Origin: Candidatus Agrococcus pullicola
GTDB lineage: Bacteria > Actinomycetota > Actinomycetes > Actinomycetales > Microbacteriaceae
Length of the DNA stretch: 11,815 nucleotides
Assembly: GCA_019115685.1 (NCBI GenBank)
Contig: DXDC01000121.1
Span: 1 to 11,815 of the forward strand
Direction: 5' to 3'
Position 1 is the stretch's first letter; the number at the start of each line of letters is the position of its first letter. The position numbers were made by a program, and so were the translations under genes. The notes beneath the pieces were generated by a model. That model saw only the letters and a list, made by a program, of their open reading frames with translations. It was not told where the DNA came from and did no database searches. This document shows, in pieces, positions 5,786 through 11,815 of the stretch.

Positions 5786-7249
5786 GTGGATTTTCTGCCC
5801 ATCACGCTGGCGGGAAGCAGCGTCCTGGGCGCGATCATCCTCACGGCCGACGTCATCCTCCGTGTCGTCGCGCTCGTGGTCATCCCGTACAACCGACGAC
5901 CCGCCGCTGCCGTCGCGTGGCTGCTGCTCATCATGATCAACCCGTTCATCGGCTGGATCATCTTCAGCGTGCTCGGGAACACGCGCCTGCCGAAGCGACG
6001 CCGCAACAAGATGAGGGAGATTCGTCAGCTCGTCGCCCAGCGCGTCGGCGATGTGGAAGACGCCGCGGACGCGAACCGTACCGCGAAGTGGCTGCCGGGC
6101 ATCATCAGCATGAATAGACGCTTGACCGCTATGCCCCACGTCGCGGGCAACGAGATCACGGTCATAGGCGAGTTCGAAGACCAGATCGACGCCATGGTGC
6201 GCGCGATCGACGGAGCGAAAAGCCGCGTTCACGCGCAGTTCTACTTGCTCGTGGAGTCGACCAGAACCCGCCGGTTCTTCGATGCGCTCGCCAGGGCAAG
6301 GGAGCGCGGAGTACAGGTGCGCGTGCTCATCGACCACGTAACAGCGATCCGGTACCCGCGCCGCAAAGAGACGGAGGCCAGACTCGCGGCCATGGGGGCC
6401 GAGCTGCACTACATGATGCCGCTTCGCCCCTGGCGCGGCCAATGGCAGCGCATGGATCTTCGAAATCACCGGAAGCTCCTCGTCGTCGACGGCCGCGTAG
6501 GGTTCGTAGGTTCGCTGAACCTGATCGACCCCTCGTACCTGTGGAAGAAGAACATTCGCCGCGGGCTCGTCTGGCGCGATCTCTGGGTCGAAGTGCGAGG
6601 GCCGCTCGTGACGGAGCTGGATGCGCTCTTCATGTCGGACTGGTGGGTTGAGGCCGACGAGCTGCTGGACGTGCAGGAGAACCCGGAGCAGCCGGGCCCT
6701 ATCGAAGCCTCCCTGATCCCGAGCGGCCCCGGATTCTCCGGCGAGGTCAACCTACGCGTGTTCTCCGAACTCGTGCACGCCGCGAAGGATCGGCTCATCA
6801 TCGTCAGCCCCTACTTCGTGCCGGATGATGCAATGCTCTACGCGATCACATCGGCTGCGATGCGGGGCGTGCGCGTTGAGCTCTACGCAAGTGCCATCGG
6901 CGATCAGTTCTGGACCTTCCACGCCCAACGCTCATACTACGAAGCATTGCTGCGGGCAGGCGTGAAGATCTATCTGTATTCGGAGCCGACCGTGCTGCAC
7001 ACGAAGTACATGATCTTCGACGACCACGCGACCATCATCGGCTCGTCGAACATCGATATGCGGTCGTTCCTGCTCAACTTCGAAGTCTCCATTCTCACCG
7101 AAGGCCTCGAGATGGTGCGCGAGCTCAATCGCGTGACGGATCAGTACCGCCGGTCTTCGCAGCTGCTCACGCTCGACGCCTGGCTTGCCCGACCGGCCAT
7201 CACGCGCGTGTTCGACAACGTTGCCAGGCTGACAAGCGCGCTGCAGTAG
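5786..7249 (+). CDS. cls: Cardiolipin synthase (phospholipase D superfamily)
   Basis: 487 aa. It joins two phosphatidylglycerol molecules into cardiolipin and glycerol at the cytoplasmic membrane. Two N-terminal membrane helices are visible (about 8-33 and 40-63), matching the PLDc_N region of bacterial Cls. These are followed by two phospholipase D HKD motifs: HRKLLVVD (H228, K230, D235) with GSLNL, and HTKYMIFD (H405, K407, D412) with GSSNID. Both catalytic motifs are intact and the length is normal. The GTG at 5786 lies 20 nt after the yajQ stop; its ribosome site is weak (AAGAG about 9 nt upstream), so translation may depend on coupling to yajQ. Actinobacteria can instead make cardiolipin with a CDP-alcohol phosphotransferase-type enzyme; this one is clearly of the PLD type. 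Confidence 0.95.
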   Translation: MDFLPITLAGSSVLGAIILTADVILRVVALVVIPYNRRPAAAVAWLLLIMINPFIGWIIFSVLGNTRLPKRRRNKMREIRQLVAQRVGDVEDAADANRTAKWLPGIISMNRRLTAMPHVAGNEITVIGEFEDQIDAMVRAIDGAKSRVHAQFYLLVESTRTRRFFDALARARERGVQVRVLIDHVTAIRYPRRKETEARLAAMGAELHYMMPLRPWRGQWQRMDLRNHRKLLVVDGRVGFVGSLNLIDPSYLWKKNIRRGLVWRDLWVEVRGPLVTELDALFMSDWWVEADELLDVQENPEQPGPIEASLIPSGPGFSGEVNLRVFSELVHAAKDRLIIVSPYFVPDDAMLYAITSAAMRGVRVELYASAIGDQFWTFHAQRSYYEALLRAGVKIYLYSEPTVLHTKYMIFDDHATIIGSSNIDMRSFLLNFEVSILTEGLEMVRELNRVTDQYRRSSQLLTLDAWLARPAITRVFDNVARLTSALQ

Positions 7250-7258
7250 CCGACCGAA

Positions 7259-7264
7259 AAGGAG
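7259..7264 (+). promoter_or_regulatory. Ribosome binding site of galE
   Basis: AAGGAG lies 5 nt before ATG 7270, in the 20-nt gap after the cardiolipin synthase stop. It fixes the galE start. Confidence 0.8.
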
Positions 7265-7269
7265 AAGAC

Positions 7270-8241
7270 ATGACACGTTGGTTGGTAACGGGAGGCGCGG
7301 GCTACATTGGTGCGCACGTCGCCGAAGCGCTGCTCGAATCCGGTCGCGACGTGACCGTCATCGACAACTTCGCCAGCGGCCACGACGCCTTCGTACCGGA
7401 GGGCGCGAGACTCGTGCGGGCATCCATCCTTGACGGAAGTGCCGTCGAAGATGCGCTCTCGGCGACCGACGGCGTCATCCATCTCGCCGGGTACAAGTAC
7501 GCGGGCGAATCGGTCAAGCACCCCCTGCACACGTACACGCAGAACGTCACCGGCACCGTGACGCTGCTGGCGCGGATGCGCGACTGCGGGGTCGAAAACA
7601 TCGTGTTCTCGTCGAGCGCAGGCGTCTACGGAACACCCGACGTCGATCGGGTCACGGAGGCGACGCCACCCGCACCCGAGTCGCCCTACGGAGAAAGCAA
7701 ACTGATCGGCGAGTGGCTGCTCTGGAACGAACTGCGCAGGGCAGAGCTATCGGGCGAGGTGTTTCGACCCGTGGCGCTTCGCTATTTCAACGTCATCGGC
7801 TCAGCAACGGGACGGATTCGCGATACGAGCCCGCACAATCTCGTACCCAAGGTGCTCGCAACGCTGGCTGAGGGCCGTACCCCCGTGATCAACGGCAGTG
7901 ACTATCCGACACCGGACGGCACGAACGTGCGCGACTACGTGCACGTGCAGGATGTCGCACTCGCTCACGTCGCCGCAGCCGCACGACTCGAGACCGGCGA
8001 GCCCGTCGAACGCGTCTACAACCTCGGCTCCGGCACCGGATCCTCCACCCGTGAGGTCATGGAAGCGATCCTGGCAACGGCAGCACCCGGCACAACAGCA
8101 GAACTGGGCCCGCGACGACCCGGCGACCCGGCATCCATCGTCGCCGACGGCACGCTCGCCGCCCGCGATCTGGACTGGCGGATGCGGCGCTCGCTGCAGG
8201 ACACCATCCGTTCGGCTGTCGACGCGGCCCGGGAGCAGTAG
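7270..8241 (+). CDS. galE: UDP-glucose 4-epimerase
   Basis: 323 aa, an extended short-chain dehydrogenase/reductase that interconverts UDP-glucose and UDP-galactose using bound NAD. The Rossmann motif GGAGYIG is at residues 8-14 and the NAD-ribose aspartate region VIDNFASGH is at 30-38. The catalytic strand SSSAGVYG (114-121) is followed by Y140xxxK144 (SPYGESK). RYFNVIGS (171-178) and the sugar-binding GPRRPGDPASIVAD (280-293) also fit GalE. Length is typical. The segment HLAGYKYAGESV (71-82) replaces the more common HFAALKAVGESV, a change seen in relatives. It is the third gene of the yajQ-cls unit. The product UDP-galactose would feed cell-wall or capsular glycans, so the operon seems envelope-related; another UDP-sugar epimerisation is possible. 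Confidence 0.93.
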   Translation: MTRWLVTGGAGYIGAHVAEALLESGRDVTVIDNFASGHDAFVPEGARLVRASILDGSAVEDALSATDGVIHLAGYKYAGESVKHPLHTYTQNVTGTVTLLARMRDCGVENIVFSSSAGVYGTPDVDRVTEATPPAPESPYGESKLIGEWLLWNELRRAELSGEVFRPVALRYFNVIGSATGRIRDTSPHNLVPKVLATLAEGRTPVINGSDYPTPDGTNVRDYVHVQDVALAHVAAAARLETGEPVERVYNLGSGTGSSTREVMEAILATAAPGTTAELGPRRPGDPASIVADGTLAARDLDWRMRRSLQDTIRSAVDAAREQ

Positions 8242-8292
8242 CCAACCTCACCGCCTGCTGAACCCCACCGCTTTGTTCCCCTTGCTCCGGAC

Positions 8293-8362
8293 ACACTTCT
8301 CGGTCCATACATGACGACACACCGTGAGGGAGCGCTCATTCCATGCATCGACCGAGAAGTGT
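8293..8362. repeat. 70-bp imperfect palindrome between convergent operons
   Basis: The arms ACACTTCTCGGTCCATACATG (8293-8313) and 8342-8362 are inverted complements at 19 of 21 positions, including a perfect 13-bp outer part (ACACTTCTCGGTC / GACCGAGAAGTGT). The central spacer is 28 bp. It lies about 50 bp after the galE stop and about 60 bp after the reductase stop on the other strand. It may act as a shared factor-assisted terminator, since no U run is present, or it may be a small mobile or REP-like palindrome. Confidence 0.7.
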
Positions 8363-8422
8363 TCCCCTCGAAAGCAGGGATGACCTGCACAGCTGAGCGA
8401 GTTCGGAACCTGCCAGAGGGAA

Positions 8423-9763
8423 CTACTCCCCGCGGGAGACGGCGATCATTTCGTCGCGCGGCACGACCTTGATGCGCTCCCTGCCCTGGAGGTTGCCGAG
8501 CGAACGCTCGTGCGCATCCAGCCGGATCCAGCCTTCGACATCGGTGTAGTCGATGCCGCGCTCCTGCAGGAGCTCGATGATCGACGCTTCGCGCGGATCC
8601 TCCGGCCTCCACCAGGTGTCCTCGTCTGCGAGAAGATTCTCGATCGTCTCCTTCGCATCCGACTTCGTGTGGCCGATGAGTCCGACCGGCCCGCGCTTGA
8701 TCCAGCCGGTGGCATAGAGACCCGGAACCCGCTCTCCCCTGTCGACGACGCGGCCGCCCTCGTTCGGCACGACGCCGTGCACCTCGTCGAACGGCACCTG
8801 ATCGAGTGGCGACGAGTAGTAGCCGATCGCCCGGTACACCGCCTGCATGGGCAGATCGCGGTATTCGCCGGTGCCTTCGATGCCTCCGTCTTCTGTGGGG
8901 CGCGTTCGCTCGATTCTCAGCGACTCGACCTTGCCGTCACCCGTGATCGCCACGGGACGCGACCAGAAATGCAAGTGCAGTCGCCTGCTCGCCTCGCCGG
9001 TTTTGCGTTCGCGCCACTGGTTCAGCACGCGCGAGATCACGAGAATCTGCTTATTCTTCTTCAGCTCCTCTTCGTCCGTGTCGACGTCGAAGTCTTCGTC
9101 GTAGAGAATCATGTCCACGTCGTTCAGCTGGCCCAGCTCGCGAAGCTCGAGCGGCGTGAACTTCACACCGAGCGGCCCCCGGCGTCCGAATACGTGCACG
9201 TCCGTAACCGGTGAGGCCTCCAGACTCGTCAGGACATTGTCAGGGATCTCGGTCGGACGCAGGTCTTCCGGGTGCTTCGCGAGCACGCGCGCAACGTCGA
9301 GCGCAACGTTGCCGTTCCCCAGCACTGCGATCTGCTCGGCCTCGAGCGGCCACTCCCGCGACACATCCGGGTGCCCGTCGTACCAGGAAACGAATTCAGC
9401 GGCACCGAAACTGCCTTCCAGGTCAACGCCCTCTATCTGCAGCGGCGCATCCTTCGTCGCTCCGGTAGCGAAAATCACTGCGTGATACCGCCGCTTCAGA
9501 TCGTCGAGCCAGATGTCGGTGCCGAACCGCACATTGCCGAACAGCCTGACCACGCCCGCTTCGAGTACCTCACGCAGAGCATTGACGATTGCTTTGATGC
9601 GGGGATGGTCCGGCGCGACTCCGTACCGGACGAGTCCGTACGGAGCGGGAAGCGCCTCGAACAGATCGATTCGCACATCCCGATCGGTCGCCTTCTTGAG
9701 GATGTCGGCGGCGTAGATGCCGGCGGGCCCTGCGCCGACCACAGCGATTCGGATAGGGGTCAC
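8423..9763 (-). CDS. fprA: FAD-dependent ferredoxin-NADP+ reductase, FprA type
   Basis: 446 aa, related to adrenodoxin reductase. It transfers electrons between NADPH and ferredoxin or a similar small carrier. The FAD-binding GAGPAG is at residues 10-15. APYGLVRYGVAPDHP (40-54) is diagnostic for this group. The NADP-binding motif LGNGNVALDVARVL is at 148-161 with FGRRG at 192-196. The second flavin motif ATGWIKRGPVGLIGHTKSDA is at 351-370. Length and motifs are complete. The start is GTG 9763 with GAGAGG 5 nt upstream, 12 nt after the polyprenyl synthase stop, so it is the last gene of the menG operon. Its position there hints that it supplies electrons to a step related to menaquinone (for example side-chain reduction), but this is inference. 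Confidence 0.94.
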   Translation of the reverse strand: MTPIRIAVVGAGPAGIYAADILKKATDRDVRIDLFEALPAPYGLVRYGVAPDHPRIKAIVNALREVLEAGVVRLFGNVRFGTDIWLDDLKRRYHAVIFATGATKDAPLQIEGVDLEGSFGAAEFVSWYDGHPDVSREWPLEAEQIAVLGNGNVALDVARVLAKHPEDLRPTEIPDNVLTSLEASPVTDVHVFGRRGPLGVKFTPLELRELGQLNDVDMILYDEDFDVDTDEEELKKNKQILVISRVLNQWRERKTGEASRRLHLHFWSRPVAITGDGKVESLRIERTRPTEDGGIEGTGEYRDLPMQAVYRAIGYYSSPLDQVPFDEVHGVVPNEGGRVVDRGERVPGLYATGWIKRGPVGLIGHTKSDAKETIENLLADEDTWWRPEDPREASIIELLQERGIDYTDVEGWIRLDAHERSLGNLQGRERIKVVPRDEMIAVSRGE

Positions 9764-9775
9764 GGGTTCCTCTCG

Positions 9776-10783
9776 TTACGTTTGACGGTCGACGACGCTG
9801 CGCGCGAATTCTTCCAGTCCGCGACGAACGGGGCCTCGAGGAAGACCCTTCAGCGCTGCCAACCCACGGGCTTGCCATTCGAGCGCTACCTGTCGGGTTT
9901 CCACGGTAACGCGGTGCTGTTCGAGCTCGGCAACCGCATCTGTGAACCCATCGGCCTCACCGTGCGAAAGCTTGTCTCGCAGGTTCACGGACGCCGAGTC
10001 GTCCAATCCGTCGAGCAGTAGCGTCGGCATCGTCGGTACGCCGGCACGCACGTCCGTTCCGGCGGATTTCCCGGTGCTCGGGTCGCTCGACAAATCGATC
10101 ACATCGTCAACGAGCTGGAACGCCACACCGATCGCTTCGCCGAACTCGCGCATAGGAGCTCGGTACTTCGGATCCGCGCCCGAAACGATGATTCCCAACT
10201 CAGCTGCCGCCGCAATGAGCGAGCCGGTCTTGTCTGCAAGCACGCGCAGGTAATGCTCGACGGGGTCGGCATCGCGCGGGCCGAGCGTTTCGTAGAGTTG
10301 GCCGAGGCACAGTCGCTCGAAGGTGCGCGCCTGCAGTTCCGCGACGTCCTCGCCGAGCGGAGCAGTGAGGGACGCTGCCCTCGAGAACAGCAGGTCACCG
10401 GCGAGAATCGCAATCGAGTTGCCCCACACCGTATGCGTGGAGGGCACGCCGCGACGGACATCCGCCTCATCCATGACGTCGTCGTGATACAGGCTCGCCA
10501 AGTGCGTGATCTCTACGACGGCGGCCGCATCGATGACCTCATCGGTCGCACCCTCGCCCAGCTGCGCAGCGAGCAGGAGCAGCATGGGGCGCACACGCTT
10601 CCCGCCCGCTTCCTTGAGGTAACGGGCGACGGAGTCTGCAACCGGATCGGTGAAACGCAGCACCTCGGAGAGGCGAACCTCGACTCGTTCGAGCCCCTGC
10701 TCGAGTCGATCGAGGGCAGCACGCTCGTTGGGTAGCGCAAATCGATCTCGAGAGAGGCCGAAGGCTGATGCGATTGTCGTCAT
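9776..10783 (-). CDS. Polyprenyl (menaquinone side-chain) diphosphate synthase
   Basis: 335 aa, a trans-type prenyltransferase that elongates allylic diphosphates with isopentenyl diphosphate. GGKRVRP (60-66) binds the substrate. The first aspartate-rich motif is DDVMD (101-105) in LYHDDVMDEADVRRG, and the second is DDVID (226-230). The small residue S97 in the helix before the first motif favours a long product, consistent with a C35-C50 menaquinone tail. KTG (185-187) and GDLLFSRA (129-136) are also typical. I start at ATG 10783 because it overlaps the menG stop as ATGA and gives the family length; an upstream extension of 101 codons overlaps menG in another frame and is not credible. Translation is probably coupled to menG. 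Alternative name: heptaprenyl/octaprenyl diphosphate synthase component, GrcC-like. Confidence 0.93.
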   Translation of the reverse strand: MTTIASAFGLSRDRFALPNERAALDRLEQGLERVEVRLSEVLRFTDPVADSVARYLKEAGGKRVRPMLLLLAAQLGEGATDEVIDAAAVVEITHLASLYHDDVMDEADVRRGVPSTHTVWGNSIAILAGDLLFSRAASLTAPLGEDVAELQARTFERLCLGQLYETLGPRDADPVEHYLRVLADKTGSLIAAAAELGIIVSGADPKYRAPMREFGEAIGVAFQLVDDVIDLSSDPSTGKSAGTDVRAGVPTMPTLLLDGLDDSASVNLRDKLSHGEADGFTDAVAELEQHRVTVETRQVALEWQARGLAALKGLPRGPVRRGLEEFARSVVDRQT

Positions 10784-11526
10784 TCGTCGGTGCCACGCGC
10801 TTTCAGGACGGACGGCATACTGAGTTCGGGCGAGCGAGGCTTGTGCCCGCGGTGCAGTGCGACGACGCCCATACTCAGATTGCGGTGTGCAACTCGGGTG
10901 AATCCGGCGGTACGCAGCCATAGACTCAACGTCTGCTGGTCTGGCCAGCTGCGAATCGAGTCGATGAGGTACTGGTAGGAATCCGGGTTCGACGACATGA
11001 GTTTCGCCATGCCCGGGATCGCGAGCTTCATATACGCGTCGTAGCCACGGCGAACGAATTTGACCGGAGGGCGAGAGAACTCGCACACGACGACGCGGCC
11101 ACCCGGCTTCAAGACGCGGTAGAACTCCGCCAGTGCGGCTTTCGGCTGCTGCACGTTGCGCAGGCCGAAGGTGATCGTGATGGCGTCGAACGTTCCGTCC
11201 TCGAACGGCAGCTTCTCGGCCGAGCCGTGCACGAACTCGAGATCCGGGTGGCGTCTGCGCCCTTCTTCGATCATGCCTTCCGAGAGATCAAGGCAAGTGA
11301 CGAGTGCCCCCTGCTTCGCCATCGGGGCCGCACTCGCGCCCGTTCCCGCCGCGACATCCAGGATTCGTTCGCCCGTTTTCGGGTCGACCGCACGCGTCAT
11401 CTGCACGCGCCACAGCTGCGCCTGACCGAAGGTCATGAGCGTGTTCATGAAGTCGTAGCGTTTCGCTGTGTCGTCGAACATCCGAGCAACATCTTCCGGT
11501 TGCTTCTCCTGATCAGCGGCACTCAC
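10780..11526 (-). CDS. menG: Demethylmenaquinone methyltransferase
   Basis: 248 aa, an S-adenosylmethionine-dependent class I methyltransferase (UbiE/MenG) that makes the last step to menaquinone. The N-terminal KQPEDVARMFDDTAKRYDFMN (8-28) is the UbiE signature region. The SAM-binding motif LDVAAGTG is at 56-63, with the acidic D80 after the second strand. Further hallmarks are FGLRNV (120-125), YRVLKPGG (136-143), and the C-terminal NLSMGVVALHRG (216-227). I prefer GTG 11526, since it matches the usual family N-terminus and has TAGACT 7 nt upstream; GTG 11547 would add seven residues. The stop overlaps the start of the polyprenyl synthase gene by 4 nt (ATGA). The last about 20 residues (RSPELSMPSVLKARGTDE) form a polar tail beyond the fold. 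Confidence 0.95.
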   Translation of the reverse strand: MSAADQEKQPEDVARMFDDTAKRYDFMNTLMTFGQAQLWRVQMTRAVDPKTGERILDVAAGTGASAAPMAKQGALVTCLDLSEGMIEEGRRRHPDLEFVHGSAEKLPFEDGTFDAITITFGLRNVQQPKAALAEFYRVLKPGGRVVVCEFSRPPVKFVRRGYDAYMKLAIPGMAKLMSSNPDSYQYLIDSIRSWPDQQTLSLWLRTAGFTRVAHRNLSMGVVALHRGHKPRSPELSMPSVLKARGTDE

Positions 11527-11533
11527 GCCCACC

Positions 11534-11539
11534 AGTCTA
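11534..11539 (-). promoter_or_regulatory. -10 element of a probable leaderless promoter for the menG operon
   Basis: TAGACT on the minus strand (4/6 to consensus) is followed by seven bases and GTG 11526. A 17-bp spacer would place TAGAAC, a weak -35 box, upstream. No Shine-Dalgarno at a normal distance precedes the GTG. Confidence 0.4.
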
Positions 11540-11763
11540 GCCCTCACCGAACCGGGGTTCTATGATGCGCTCGGAGGATCCATCCTCGGGATGATTCGCG
11601 CAGTCGCCTCGACCCGAAGCTGCAGTCGCTGCGCCGTACCGGCTACTGCTGAGCTGCCCGGAGATCGAGGGGCTTCACGAGCTGCGCGGAGCCGGCAGTG
11701 CGATACTTGCCTTCTCCGCGCATCCTCCGGCAGCGACCCAGTGCCCTACTACACTCTTAGAGC
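11540..11763. other. Divergent intergenic region between menG and the right-edge gene
   Basis: I see no gene in this GC-rich stretch. It contains a short palindrome GAGGATCCATCCTC (11574-11587), a 6-bp stem with a 2-nt loop. A -10-like TACACT lies at 11750-11755, 8 nt before the GTG of the right-edge gene. No -35 box of quality is seen for it. Confidence 0.4.
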
Positions 11764-11815
11764 GTGACACTCACCGCTCACCTCACGGCTCGCACGGAGC
11801 GATTCGACGGTGACG
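11764..11815 (+). CDS. Start of a divergent gene, possibly isochorismate synthase (partial, runs off the right edge)
   Basis: From GTG 11764 the frame is open for 17 codons (VTLTAHLTARTERFDGD) to the edge. TACACT, 8 nt upstream, could drive a leaderless or nearly leaderless mRNA. In many actinobacteria menF or another menaquinone gene sits divergent to menG, and an L-x-A/V-R-T start resembles what I remember of actinobacterial isochorismate synthases. Seventeen residues cannot establish the family, so both the gene and the name are tentative. Confidence 0.4.
   Translation, partial: MTLTAHLTARTERFDGD

Noticed and set aside
10784..11086. 101-codon upstream extension of the polyprenyl synthase
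   Set aside because: It lies inside menG in another frame; ATG 10783 forms an ATGA overlap with the menG stop and gives the expected length.

Overview
The window looks like a chromosomal segment of a high-GC Gram-positive bacterium, most probably an actinobacterium of the Microbacteriaceae type. The evidence is the GC-rich third codon positions, frequent GTG starts, the menG / polyprenyl-diphosphate synthase / FprA-like reductase cluster of a menaquinone-using organism, an actinobacterial-style YajQ, and several genes that appear to be read from leaderless mRNAs. The assignment rests on remembered family features, not on a search. I see no phage genes, transposase, CRISPR array or rRNA.

Layout. 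Bases 1-958 (minus) hold the N-terminal 319 codons of a GTG-started exported protein that runs off the left edge; it has a very long disordered cytoplasmic tail before one membrane/signal segment. Its promoter lies just past the inositol-monophosphatase-family gene (1072-1884, minus) and contains a tandem 8-bp repeat. tRNA-Tyr(GTA) (1992-2073, plus) is followed by a long inverted repeat that contains a reversed copy of the tRNA 3' end, and then by a bidirectional terminator. An MFS exporter and an MBL-fold hydrolase form a minus-strand pair (4208-2283). A GNAT acetyltransferase (minus) is divergent from a plus-strand operon of yajQ, cardiolipin synthase and galE (5277-8241). A 70-bp palindrome separates galE from the convergent operon menG, polyprenyl synthase, ferredoxin-NADP reductase (11526-8423, minus). 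The last 52 bases look like the start of a divergent gene, possibly isochorismate synthase.

Functional reading. The right part supplies menaquinone: the polyprenyl synthase makes the side chain, MenG performs the last methylation, and the flavin reductase handles electrons from NADPH. The central operon concerns the cell envelope: cardiolipin, UDP-galactose, and a YajQ-type protein. The left gene is probably a cell-wall-facing protein. These are mostly ordinary core genes; the more unusual signals lie between them. They are the tRNA-Tyr palindrome, the consistent leaderless-promoter pattern at the first gene of each transcription unit, the tandem ATAACAGC repeat, a three-copy motif upstream of yajQ, and the palindrome between galE and the reductase gene.
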